Source: Lithospermum erythrorhizon
Lineage: Eukaryota > Streptophyta > Magnoliopsida > Boraginales > Boraginaceae
Reading direction: 5' to 3'
NCBI GenBank assembly: GCA_019722365.1
Contig: JADFUC010002313.1
Span: 558,001 to 622,000 of the forward strand
DNA: 64,000 nt
The notes under the pieces were generated by a model. It worked only from the letters and a program-made list of their open reading frames with translations, had not been told where the DNA came from and ran no database searches. Of this stretch, positions 1 through 15,242 are shown piece after piece. The translations under genes and the position numbers were made by a program. Each line of letters begins with the position of its first letter. Position 1 is the first letter of the stretch.

Positions 1-184
1 CTATTATTTGGAGTAACAAAAGAACAATTGGTTTACAATTGAATGCTTAAGAATTCAAGGGAAAAGAAAACAAACTATATGGAACTATCATCAAAGTTTA
101 CAAGTTCATTCAAACACCATATTCACATCTTGGTTTTAGTTCAACACTTCAAACATTTGCAAGTAAAATTCACCGAATAGCCCC

Positions 185-2724
185 TTAACTATTCACAGTT
201 ATTTCAGGAGGCACATTCTCAGGAGCGTATGGAGTTGCCACAATTTCACCAGCCTGAAGCTCTGTCGATTTCATTTCTAGCCCCTCTTCGTGAGGATTGC
301 TTGATAGCTGACCAATCGAAACTGCCTTAGGATTCTCAGTGGAAGCATTTCCATCCAGGTTCTTTGCTTCTACAGTTTTAGCTTTAGTTTTTACGGGCTT
401 TGCTTCAGTTTTCGAGCCCAGTGAGCTCCGGGACTGAGATTTGGGTTGTGAGCTTCTGACAGCCTTCATTGAAGAGGGAGTACTAGTCTTATCACCTTTT
501 GTTGGAAGAGCCCTAGGTGATTTGCCTTGGTCAATAGACACTTGAGGGCTATTGCATGATCCGCTTTCTGAGGAATGGATACTAGCAGCAACAGAGTTTT
601 TAGTCCTTCCGAGCTTAGGAGATATTGCACGTGTAGTCGGTATCTAGAGATTGGTAAACAAGTCCATAACACAATGCTTATGCAAAAAGAAAAAGAAAAA
701 ATTCATTCGGAAAAGAGAAGGGGAAAGTATACAGGGAGAAGCATACAGTTAAGTGATCCACGATAACAGGCCATGTATCCATTATGATTAAAAGAGCCAA
801 GCTCAAGAGAAAAAGAACATTCACCACTGAGAAAATTTGCCAGGCACAAGAAACTATATCCTCTGGATTGTCCTACTAAAGCAACATATGTCTTGTGGAA
901 ACAGAAGATGTCTATACAGATAGAACCTTCATTGTTTTCCTAAGTAATAGATTTCAAAATAATGCCCGATTGCGATAAAGGAGGTTTCTATATTATTTTT
1001 TCATGTATCTTTTTTTTCCTGGGGTCAGGGAGGAGAGGGGTTACTATGGGGGCTCAGTTTACATGAATGCATAAGTAGCAGAAATAATACCTTTGCTCTA
1101 TATTCATGAATGCACACAACTAGCAGAAATAATACCTTTTTCAGTTCCACTTTTGGAGGAGGTTCTTTGTAGAAAGTTGGCATAGGTGTAGCTTTAAATG
1201 TTAAGCTCTTTCTCAGTTGCTTAATCGCTTCCTCTTGGCTTTCCTGGCATCATATTCCCGAAGAAATAGAAGAATCAGTTAAGTTAAATGGAGAGGAACA
1301 ATGTTGATCAAGGTTAAAATGGCACCACAATATCATTTTAATTAGTAGAGAGAATTCACACCTTTGATTTTTCCTGCAAATTGTTTCTTTCCATCTCCCT
1401 TGCATGAATCTTCTCCTCCAGCTTTGAGTAGAACTATCAATGCAAAAGTTACTCGAATCATCTTTCACATATTTAATAGTTAAAATTAGAGGATGATTTA
1501 AAGATTCACAAATAGAATAACATGATCGAGAATGTCACAGAATACATCGTATACCTCTCTCCGCTTTTCAGCCCGCTCTTCCAACCTGAAGGAAAATTTA
1601 GGGGCAGTGCTGCTTTGACCACGAGAAGTAGTGTTACTAAGGGAAGTAGAAAAATGTAGTAGACAAGATAATCAGATACTAGACATGTAAATGGAGAAAA
1701 GAGAAGAAATAGTTTTAGATAACATAGAACAGTACGATGAAGTAGTAGAGTGGACATCTTCATCCTGTCCAGGGGTTAATGCGGTTTCAGCCTTTGATCT
1801 GGAATTTAATACGGTAAACATATTCACATTAGCTATTATAGGATCTAGAATGCAAATTTCAGGTAAATCATTGACTGAAGCACATTGTCATTTATCAATT
1901 CACTTAAAGATGTAATCAATTGAATTGTGCAGAGTATGGTGACTCACACTTCTATTTTAGGCTTCTCAGTTGTTGCTTTAGCAGCAAAAGCCTTCCCAGA
2001 CTAATTCAAAAGACAAATAAATGCAAGGTGAATGATGAGCTTTAGATAAAAAAGCAAGCGCGAGATGGTGGAGACAAGACGGTACCTTAGACCTATCAAG
2101 ACTTGAAATCATTGCTATTGTACTTCTTCGACCCTGGCGTGCAGATTCATTCTTCGAATCGACAGAATTGTTCCCTGCCATCCTGCCTGTGCTGAGACGA
2201 GAAAGCGAAGAGGCAGTTTTGTTCAAAACTTTGCTCGCACTCTCCTCCCCACTTTTTCTAGATAGCCTAGCATCGGATTTGCCAGGAACCACATCAATGC
2301 TCTTCCTCATTGCATCAGGACTAACACCTTTAGCAGGAAATGAGAGATTTGGAGTCAGACTCGGCCTCAAGCTATGACCAAATGTCGTCGGAGCTCTCAC
2401 ATTCCCCTTGTCTCTAGAAACTCTATTGTTCTTAGTTCCACCTTTCAAAGTTTTAATACCAACAGATGGTTTACTCTTCACAGTCGCACTCACTTCCCCA
2501 TCAGGTCCACTCACATTAAGTTTCTCATTGTCCTGTTTCACATTAAGTTTCTCGTTGTCCTGTTTCACAGATTCCTCCACTCCACTCCCACTAGACTTTT
2601 CAATTTCGATAGTCACATTTTCGTCATCTTTCTTCACATCCACATTCGATTCTTTCACATCACCTTTCTCACTGACAACATACTTATCATTTTCAGGGGC
2701 AACCCCGTTCTCTGCTGACTCCAT
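185..2724 (-). CDS. WAVE-DAMPENED2-like (TPX2 domain) microtubule-associated protein, 7 exons
   Basis: Coding exons on the minus strand are 2724-2086, 2000-1948, 1798-1736, 1636-1555, 1433-1362, 1243-1136 and 643-185. All joins use GT-AG sites and keep frame, giving 491 aa. The N-terminal half (about 1-250) is acidic, then Ser/Lys-rich and probably disordered. The TPX2 C-terminal domain spans about residues 263-340: it opens with [15 protein letters not shown], carries the family signature KLEEKIHA (283-290), and closes with [13 protein letters not shown]. The basic Ser/Thr/Lys-rich tail ends in EITVNS. Known of the family: WVD2/WDL proteins bind and bundle cortical microtubules and affect anisotropic growth and organ twisting. 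Length and the long N-terminal extension fit the WDL longer-protein branch (WDL3-7-like); the exact orthologue is not decided. The start ATG at 2724 sits four bases after a good splice acceptor, which implies a leader intron. Confidence 0.93.
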
Positions 2725-2727
2725 TCA

Positions 2728-3395
2728 CTAAGAAAATGACCTTCAACAAAGCAACAACAACAAAAAATCAAAACTTTTTCAGTTTTTTGTTGGTGTGTGT
2801 AAAATCAAGAGTCAGACTAAATGACCTTCAACAAAGCACCAATAAAAAAAAATCACAACTTTTCAATTTTTTTTTTTGTTGTAGTCGAAAATCAAGCATC
2901 AGAGTAAATCACCTTCAACAAAACAACAATAAAAAAATCAAACCTTTTTCAGTTTTATTATTATTATTTGCCTAAAATTAATAATCAAACTAATCATAAC
3001 ATAACCAGTGAATAAACAAGCCACCACCACCATAAATACTACACTAATAGCAAATTAAAGTAACGTTTCATCTAACAAAATTCAAAGAAATACCCAGATA
3101 TGATTTTAGCATAAATAATTTTTTTCCAAATATTTAACAAAAAGGGAACATATAAATATTGAACTAGATCAAGCATATACACAAACAGTTACTACTAACT
3201 AGCCAATTCCAGGTAAAAGATAACTAAAATATGAAACAAGAAACATCAACATCATAAAAGAGAACTAAAAAAGGGAATTTTTTGATGTAAAAATTGAAGA
3301 AAAGAAGGACCACATAGAATAGGGACCAGTAATAGTTGAGGAAAGTAAAGAAAGTATGCAGAGAAAAAGGGAAAATGTTGGAAAAGTGATGATAC
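2728..3395 (-). other. Probable 5'-UTR intron of the WVD2-like gene, with leader exon upstream
   Basis: Read on the minus strand, a donor TCAAG|GTATC at 3396/3395 and an acceptor TTTCTTAG at 2729-2728 lie upstream of the ATG at 2724. The leader exon would run from about 3550 down to 3396, below a TATAAAT at about 3582-3590. The intron is AT-rich and contains a three-copy tandem repeat. This is inferred from splice-site matches and position only. Confidence 0.5.
2736..2990. repeat. Three diverged tandem copies of a ~86-bp unit
   Basis: Copies begin at 2736, 2821 and 2908. Each starts with a variant of ATGACCTTCAACAAAGCA, continues through an A-rich then T-rich stretch (AAAATCAAAACTTTTTCAG), and ends near AATCAAGAGTCAGACTAA. 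The copies differ by substitutions and by the length of A/T runs. The array is inside the predicted leader intron, starting 12 bases upstream of the start codon. Confidence 0.85.
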
Positions 3396-3581
3396 CTTGA
3401 AGAGGAATAGAGATGATTGTGTTAGTAGTGAATTGGACAATTATACTGTCTTTGTTTCCAGATGTAATAGACAGGAATTAGATAGGTGGGGTGGTTTTGA
3501 TGGAAGAGGTATAGGGGGAAATTCAACTGCAATGGATGGAGAGCCAGTCGAGTTGGTGGAGTAGTGATTATGCTATCAAAA

Positions 3582-3590
3582 TTTATAAGA
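3582..3590 (-). promoter_or_regulatory. Candidate TATA box for the WVD2-like gene
   Basis: The minus strand reads CTTATAAATTT here, about 30-40 bases before a plausible transcription start near 3550 and upstream of the predicted leader exon. Weak on its own because the surrounding DNA is AT-rich. Confidence 0.35.
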
Positions 3591-3599
3591 TTTATTTTT

Positions 3600-4722
3600 T
3601 ATTAATGCGTTTTCGATCGAGTCTATTACATTGAATTATATAGTGAGTTTAACCAATTGGGCGTTGTCTGTCATGTCATAATGATATAGCGGCAGTTCAC
3701 TAATTTACTATTCAAGCCCCCGTTAATAAAAGCTGGTAAAATTTGTCAATTAAGTGGAATGTCATCATGTCTCAATTGATCTAGATATAAATCGCTATCT
3801 TGTGTCACAACTTACGTACGTGATATATATTATAAATTATGTCACGATACGGATACATGTTTAATTTTATATAAAATGAAATATCAATGCATCAAATACG
3901 TATTAACAATTAACAAGTATATCTAATTATAAATTGTGAATTAACATGAGTTGGCTGGAATTAGTCAACAGGTCTGTCGTGAATTATGTATTAACGCGTC
4001 CCATCATTGGATTGTCTGGGCTATATAAGTCTGCGAGTATTAATTTTGTCAATACAATTGCAGAAATACCCCGTTATCAAAAGATTTATAAAAAAAACTA
4101 GGTACTGCAGGCTCTAGTTTTGAATCCTTCAACTCAATAACAACAATCAAGCCAATTAGCTTGATATTTTCATATTAGATTTTTCTAAAGAAACCATCTG
4201 CAAATAGTAGCTTCTTTCAACTCAACTACATAAAAACTAAACTTAATCTTGTCCATCTACACAACATAAAAACACGAGTTCTAACCTTTTTAATGCACTC
4301 AAATTGCCATCCAATTAATTTGGCATAAAAATCAAATCATCTTTAATTTACCATTTAGTGTGTGCCTTATATTTCAATTGTGTCATTTCATTATAACAAA
4401 TTGTGTTGTCAACTAGTACTAAGAACGTGGGGGCCCTAAAATGGAAGACATATTCCGACGTGGCACGACCACTAACGTGTTCAGTTTACAGTATTGGAGC
4501 TGTCCGAATTAGACAACGTGTGCTGGACCGGATTACATGATCCAACGGCTAAGATGAAAGCTTCAAGACTTCAAGGAATCATTGCCGTCGGTTATGGTTC
4601 ATCAATGATTTTCCCTTGTTGAAGAGAATTGCCTAAATTATGATAACAATTGATTCTTGTTGAGTTGGTATAATGAAGGATTTTGTGGGTGATACGTTGA
4701 ATTCAAGGCTGTCTTTGTGGAA
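3600..4722. other. Intergenic, no gene seen
   Basis: AT-rich DNA with stops in all frames. It holds the promoter side of the WVD2-like gene and a somewhat more GC-balanced stretch at 4420-4600. I see no coding signal. Confidence 0.6.
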
Positions 4723-5821
4723 TCTATACTATATATATAAAGTTTGGTGAAATCTATAAGATTATTTAAGTTATCATGTGATATCATCGTTTCTTATATA
4801 TCAAATTTTAAAAGGTAATTGAAATCTGTGAGTATATTCCTTTATAAAGTATTTAAATCCAGATACCGAAATATATGGTCATCTAGAAAAAAATTTATTT
4901 TTTCGCGATCGTGATTGTTTACATTTTTTATATAACGTTTTCTGATTTCAATGTAGGCTTTTTACATTTTCAATGTAACTTCTTCTGGATCCTAATATAA
5001 TTTTTTAACATTAAATAAAATATTTTCGTAAACAATTAATCATCTATTTTGAAACGGAGGGAATAGTTACCAATGTATGATTGAGTTGGTTACTACATTA
5101 TTATCTTTGATAATCGAAATAATTATATATTGGAGAACAAATGCAAATGCAATCAATAAGATGAAAACTAAGAATTTTGTTTCTCGGCGGGTAATCAATC
5201 CTTCAATTTATTACTTTCATATTCAAACTCTTGATTTTTATATGTTATGATTTTTTCACCCTTCATAAGCATTATATTCGTATGTTCGTTACTATTGAAA
5301 TGGTGATAATATTTCAATTAATGTTCATATGTTTATATCAAAATAGTTGATATCTATATTATATATAAAGCCTAAGAGTCATAATTGTTTGGTGATTAAT
5401 CATTATTTAAATAAATATAAAATTCAATCATTAGATTCGTCTTTGCAAATAGTTTCATAATATTATTATTTTTATAATTGTTGAACATATAGTTTAAGAA
5501 TAATTGATAGTCAAAGTTAAAGCGCCGATATTCGAGAAAAGCATCCAAATAAAAAAAATGGAAATTATAAGATTTTAGCCAAAATGACAATGTTTTATAC
5601 TCATAATTTCGTGAAAAAATGAAATGATCTAAGATTGATGATGGAATTAATATTTTACTATTGTTTAGTTAATATGTATATAGTAGAGTCTATTGAAATT
5701 TTAGATTTAATATTTATATATAAATTATACAATTAGTAATAATGTTTTATCAATTTTTTTAATCATTTTTTACTATTATATATTTCATAATATACAAATT
5801 GTACCGTGCATTGATAGCTAG
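4723..5821 (+). mobile_element. Helitron-like non-autonomous element
   Basis: The left end reads A|TCTATACTATATATATAA, the typical 5' TC terminus of plant Helitrons. The right end is CTAG at 5818-5821 followed by T, so the element sits between A and T as Helitrons do. The 3' subterminal ACCGTGCATTG resembles the hairpin stem seen intact in the elements at 55-60 kb but has decayed. There is no Rep/helicase coding. A second 5'-type terminus, TCTATATTATATATAAAG, begins at 5353, so the true unit may be 5353-5821 (469 bp) with an older copy to its left. Confidence 0.55.
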
Positions 5822-6171
5822 TTTTTATTAATATGAAACAATATGGATTTCTTTCACTCATGACTCTCCAAATAATAGGGGTAGGATTGTAGGAATAATA
5901 ATTTTTTTAAATATCATCTTATATAATCGTACAAGGATTATGTGTTAATAAATTATTAAAGGAAAGAAATACAACCGTCAACATGGCATATGCCGATGAT
6001 TACAATAAAAACCATCCGCTACCACTAAAGTGTAAAGTAAAACAAACAACCAAAAAATTACAATTCAAATCCAAAATAAATCAAAATGGAAAGACAATAG
6101 CTAGCTTGGAATAATATAAGGGCAAGCTTGAAACTGCATACTTAGCTTCCTTAATGTGGTACCATAGTCCA

Positions 6172-6174
<3 letters not shown>

Positions 6175-6213
<39 letters not shown>
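6175..6213. repeat. (AT)n microsatellite, ~19 units
   Basis: Uninterrupted AT dinucleotide run. The 9-mer ACCATAGTC occurs on both sides of it (about 6160-6168 and 6213-6221). Confidence 0.95.
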
Positions 6214-6215
<2 letters not shown>

Positions 6216-7559
6216 ATAGTCATACTACGGAGTATCTTCGATCTGTTCCCTCCAAATGTGAGTAATAATAATAGAACCTGAAGAACGGAACGAATCATGT
6301 GATGTATATAGTGAAACTTGCCCCTCAAGTGACATTTACATGTGTCTAGTAACTAGTAAGACTAAGTCAAAAAGTGATTGTGAATCAGATTCAATAAATA
6401 ATAATCGTAATTTTTATACATATATATACGAGTAGATTAATAATTGATACTATAAATAAAGAAAATATACTCCGTATATACTGATATGGACCCAAAAATA
6501 ATGACTTGGAGGTACAACCATATATATACTTAGCTGGCGAGCACTTGGTAGTCGCAAATCTGATGGATCGGTGTGCCTTGGCCTGATACATTATCCAGGT
6601 TATTCACGAGGCCGTGAAATGCCAAATACGTTGGCCAGTTTAAATCGAATACACCAACGGTATATGACTATACAGACCGGTATTATTTCAATATTTGAGG
6701 TAATAAAATTAAATGCTTAGTCTTTAAGCTATTTGAGCTAACTACCCAAACTTTGATCGTCGAATTAATACTGTGGTGGGTCAATGACCTCGCTTCAGGT
6801 CCCAACGACATTTCGCGGAAGGGAATCAATCAGCCGTAGAGGAAAATAGTGGCGATTCGGAGGTTAGGAGCAAGACATGATCATCTGTAAGGAGGATTCC
6901 CGCGCGTCAGAATTACGGTGGTAAGTTCAGTTTGATTAAATTGCTCTCAATGATAGCCCATGTCCAAAAATAACCTTGATGAAAATATGACGGATCATAT
7001 ACATTTAAAATTATGACATTGTTAAGATTATAAAATGTATCTCGTTATTATCTCTAATGCCTAGGGCGACATAATAAACAATCTGCTTGCTTGAATTGCT
7101 TAGGATTCCATCCATTTATGTAAGTACTCCGTATTTACGAGTATGTAAAATATACAAGGTATGTTCTTTTCATTAAATATTTGTTCCCAATGTAATGGAA
7201 CAGAGAGGACCATGGAGCTAAAATGTCTCCATAAGCGATGATGATCAGCAGGTGACGCTTTGTAAGAATTGCATATGACAATAAATGCTTCCAAACGCCG
7301 CTTCAAGCACATGCATGTCGTTTTGGCTTCATTATAATATACATTCATGGCACAACCGAAGTACCCAACAAAACTTTCAAGAGTTTTTGTCGTCACCATA
7401 TATTGATTGATTATTAATCCTTAGAACACTATACATGGATCACAATTATAATAAAGAGTTATGTATAGTCATGACAAGTATGATTCATGTATGGATCAAT
7501 GGATATCATGATTATAATACGCCGCAATGAATTATGTATAGCCATGCATGACAATAAAT

Positions 7560-7816
7560 TATCTTCACTTAGTTGCAAAAAATTATTCGTTTTGAGCTTT
7601 TTAAGCTTTTTAATAATTGAGCTTGATCATTAAATATTTTTGTTTGTGTTTATAATATTTTTATAAAAATATATCAACCAAAAATACGTTTCGAATGCTT
7701 TTACATTGATATATATTTCATCAAATATTATCTGTTTTAAGCAATATTTATGGTCAAATTTATTTATTAAAAAATTAAAAGTCGAAGTGAGCAATCTTTT
7801 AAACGGAAGGAGTACT
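7560..7816. mobile_element. Possible Stowaway-type MITE remnant
   Basis: AT-rich, gene-free stretch ending in AAACGGAAGGAGTA, close to the Stowaway terminal consensus CTCCCTCCG in reverse. A similar AT-rich stretch with the opposite-type start (CTATTCCTTCC) is at about 62320-62530. A clean pair of inverted ends is not visible, so the call is weak. Confidence 0.3.
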
Positions 7817-9572
7817 ATATATCTTCATATAAAAAAAGGCTATTAATTTTAATGCATTATATTTTAATTAATATATGACACTTGATAATTAATATTTTTA
7901 GGACGATGGTATATGCTATACATACATAGCATTAAAATATCATTACCGAGTATTGACAAGTGCCCATTTTAAATTATGCTATCATTTGGATGGTATATGT
8001 TATACATATATATAGCATTTTAATATAGTATTGACAACCTACATTGCCTTCCCTGAACTCCATATGAATTATAGCCTGAGCCTTCATGAATCAGATTCAT
8101 CAGTGCCCTAAATGAATTATAATCATACCACATCTTTTAATAAATAGTTTGTCGGCCCACCAAAGAGAAATTAAAGCAAGCTTATCACTAATGGAATAGC
8201 CTACTCCATTAATTTAATTAATTATTCTTTCCAAAAATTATTATTCATTCAATTCTTTTTAATTGATATTTTTGTTTTCAAAGTAAAACTTTGGTCATAA
8301 ATATATTTTAGTTATACAATGAAATTACAAACAAAAATATTGTGGGAAATATATTTGAAAACAAATCCAAGTGTATCAATAATTTTTTATTTGATAAAAT
8401 AAAAATTGAAAATATCAATTAAAATAAATGAAATGAATCACTTGTTAAATGATAAGGTGAGGACCCATGTTTTTAAATAAAAGCTTCTAAATATGTGTTC
8501 GATTGCAATTTGTTTAGGCAGAAAGGATTGAAAGCAGGATTAATGCATCATGATGACTTTATTATTGCCCCACATTAATTTCCACGATTGCAAATATGCA
8601 ATAGCTGTGACTTTCTTTGAACCTTACTTTTTGGCCATATTTGGTTATTGTTCGTGTGTATGTGCTAATATTAATGAGAATATTACCAGCTAGAATGTGG
8701 TCTAAATTATTCTCTGTGGCTCAAGATATCATGCACTTACTTGCAAGCTACTAGTCTACTTGAATAAAATATTTTAGACTTGATCCTAAAACTCAGAGAA
8801 CTTTACATACATTTAGTAGTAGTAATTTTTATACATATTTATACTACTAAGAAAATAGTCTGATAACAAAACTTAACCCGTGGACACAAAATCTAAAGAT
8901 ATGTGATCAAATTTAACCAACATTTGATTCATTTGAACCAACTAGATTTCATTCCACTCGAGGGTTCAATCCGATAATAAAATGTAATTTAATTTCAAAT
9001 TAAGTTGATAAATATTTTATACTCCGTATATTACTATGAAAAATAATACTGAAATTCGAAACCGAGTCAAATCGGATCGAGATTTACGTGGTGGAGTATT
9101 ATGCTCAAGGATGAAGACTGAATGGAGTCGTATGGCCTACATACTCGATCTTGAATCCTGTAGAGATTTACTCCAACATGACTTGTTTACATGCCTAATT
9201 GTCACAAATTAGAAGATCAAAGTATATTATGAGTTTTAATTTGATTCACACTAGTTCTGTCTTGGCCTAAGAACTCCTAACCAAAGATTGCCAAAGGCAA
9301 GTAATTGCAAAAGTTGATTGTTAATCAACATGAGAAAATGAAACATGATTCCTTTTAGATTACTTCAATTACTATAAACTTTGAGTTCGGTAAAAATTCA
9401 CACCCTACTCTACAATCTTTAAATTCAAGAATTGGACAGAGAGACTGAGGATGCAGCAAAATGATGCTGACAGTTGCACAGTGCTGACTACAACTAACTA
9501 GCTTCTACCATTATCTATTCATAATGGAGGAGGTTTAAATCCACCAGAGATTGGAACATTACCATTTCATAG

Positions 9573-12546
<2,974 letters not shown>

Positions 12547-15242
12547 CTAATCCTATTCAATTTTCTTTTCCCTACAAATTCAACACCAAAAACACAGGAT
12601 CCCACGTTATAAGAGATAAAAACCTTGATCTTCTTTACCTCAATACTAACATGAACATTGTAGGAGCCAAATCTTTTGTTCTATATAATGCCACTAATAT
12701 AAATGGAATACTAAGTGAAAGCAAATCATTTCACAAACAAATATTACCCCCATTCATTTCAATTATGACATTTTAAGAAATGCATTGAAGGAAACAAGCC
12801 TAACTAAGACATACATATATATGATAATTCGAAGAAACACAACATCCCATTGTTATAGAGAAAGTGCCATTAAGATCTAAGTGCCAACAAGCACAAAATT
12901 TCTCAATCCTTTAATTAACCATGCCATAGAAGCACATATGTCAAACAAGAAAATATTTATTTTCTACAATATCACAAAGATGAAAATGGCATCAATGATC
13001 AAAGTGTGGTAACAACATACAACATATAATGTTCAAAACATAAATGCAATGTTGAAATATCTCATTTTTTATATATACAACAATGAAATAACAAATGGAA
13101 AATAATCTAAAGAAACTGACCATCAAATAAATATTTCCGTATAGACGACCTTTTGGTGCATTAAGTTTGTTTTATGGAGCTCATGATGAATTCAAGAATG
13201 TGAGAATTTATTATTTTGTCCCTTCCTTCCTTGATCATACAAAAGAATTCCAGGAAAGGGTAGAGGAGAAGAGGCATTATTGGGGAAGAAAACATAACCA
13301 AAGATAATTTTAGTGGAAAATAAAATAAAATAAACTTGGATACGTGTAAACTATACAATTGAATAACCATTCTTTGAATGAAATTTGATATATTGGTACA
13401 TGCAGAAAGAAGTAGCAACAAATAATCGACGACTGGACCATGCACCATCTACTGCAACTGCCATGTCCAAGTTCAACTAAAAAGCTCTACATATTTCATT
13501 ATTCAAAAGTGGCTATACTTTTAGATTATCGATCAATTTACATCGCCTATAATATGGGGGCAAGTCAATAACAGCTCAGATAATATGGGTAGGTCTTCAC
13601 GGAATATGAAAACGATTTGATGCTAAGCAAGGCTTGGCTTGGCAGAATGGTTCGATTAAATTACCTTTCGAAAACTTGATTTGGTATTTCAAACCGAACC
13701 TTAAACCTTACTTTTAACCTCGATCGATTTCAAAATATAGACTCGACTCGAAAAACATTATTTATAATTTCTAAATTAATAACTTCTATTAATAATATAT
13801 TTAAACATTCAATAATGTAATATATAACTATTAAATTAGTAATATGTATTAAGACATGAAAATCAGTTTTGTTAATGGCGTTCAAATTAATTCAACATCC
13901 CAGTGGAATCGGACAAAGTTCGACTCGAATCAACAAATTGTATACGGGATTCAATAAGGCTTGATTCTATATAATTTCAATTATCGAGCCAGTTGGCCTT
14001 CAATCCGTTCGACTCGTTCAAATACGGGACAATCTGACATACAATTGATCGATTATCTGAAGTATGATGAAATTAAGCCTTAAAACAAGTTTCAATCATC
14101 TCTCACAAATCAGACATTCCATCTTCATCGGTGGATACACTCCCACAATCACAGCTAAGTTATTCAAGGTAGATATGTTTCCCATTATCTTACCAAATTG
14201 AATTTATTTTAAAGTTTTTAGTTGGCTAATGTTGTAGAATTACTGAATTTTTTGTTTGAATCTCCTGACTGCATGCAGCATGCATCATTTTACGATTGAA
14301 AATGTTGTTGAATGTTTTGAAACATTAATATTAACCCATACATATTAGTATAAATGATTGTTTATTAAGTGTTGTTATACAAAATTTTCAAGTAATACTC
14401 GAATTGTAAGCCTGAGGTCATCTGAATTATTGATAAATTATGATATTTGATATTATTGTAATGCAGTAGTAAATATTATTATTGATAAAATATGATATTT
14501 CAGAAGCGGATCCGCCCCTGCAGTTGACATACGTAACAACTGGGTCTTTGAATGTGAAACTTGCTTCAAGGTACCTACCAGCTACATATCACTCGAGTTT
14601 ATTCGATGACCCGCTTCTGAAGAATCTTTTGCATTCTATGATCAACCAGGAATAGAACATCCATAGCGAGATCTGTCATCTTAGTTTCATAAGCAACAGA
14701 CGATTCAACGTCCTCTCGTGTGCCAGGACTTGAATCTGTCATGTTGGTTCAATAATCTACGAAACAATGTCTAGTAATACGAGCATAAAAATGAAGAGTT
14801 ATGTATTCTCTGTTTCTCATATTCAACATAGAGAGAATGGTCTAATATGCTTGTTGAATATTTATCTTGTTGTGTGAAGGGAAAAACCAAACATCATTAT
14901 CAACAACCATAAGTTATTCATTCTGTAACTCAATATTCGTTTAATATTATTGTTTCATGGTTCATGAATGTCTAGTTTTCCACATCATATATGACAATCC
15001 ACCTAATTTATATATATCTGCTGCAACAAAATTAATATACAATCCCCAATCTTATCTTCTATATTACCTAACCTGCTGTCTATAGAACTCAAATGGTTCT
15101 TGTGCAGAGTATATACCTATACTACCTGAACAGATTTGTGCTTTATACACTACCATTCAATTCCCTTTTAATAAGAATCAAGATTACAAACAAACAAAAA
15201 TACTGACCCGTATCTCCCTGTCCTCATGATTCCGATGATCGG
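12547..15242. other. Intergenic between CDPK and BEL1-like gene
   Basis: Holds the CDPK upstream region (from 12547) and the 3' flank of the homeodomain gene (to 15242). About 13600-14060 has repeat-like phrases rich in TCGA and is probably an old transposon fragment. A minus-strand open frame at 13161-13448 matches nothing I recognise. Confidence 0.55.

Larger units (their letters stand above)
5822..9572. other. Intergenic, repeats only
   Basis: No gene recognised. An open frame at 7100-7399 (minus, 99 aa) matches no family I know and is probably chance. GC-balanced islands at about 6590-6920 have no coding match. Several short motifs resembling Stowaway termini (CTCCGT, CGGAAGGAGTA) occur. 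Confidence 0.6.

Noticed and set aside
2374..2731. Plus-strand open frames of 107 and 114 codons
   Set aside because: They are the reverse of exon 1 of the WVD2-like gene, whose frame is confirmed by six further exons.
5030..5060. Stowaway MITE terminus (GAAACGGAGGGAATAG)
   Set aside because: A single terminus without a matching partner at MITE distance; kept only as a sign of repeat-rich DNA.
7100..7399. 99-codon minus-strand open frame
   Set aside because: No motif or family recognised, no promoter context, and it lies among repeats; probably chance.
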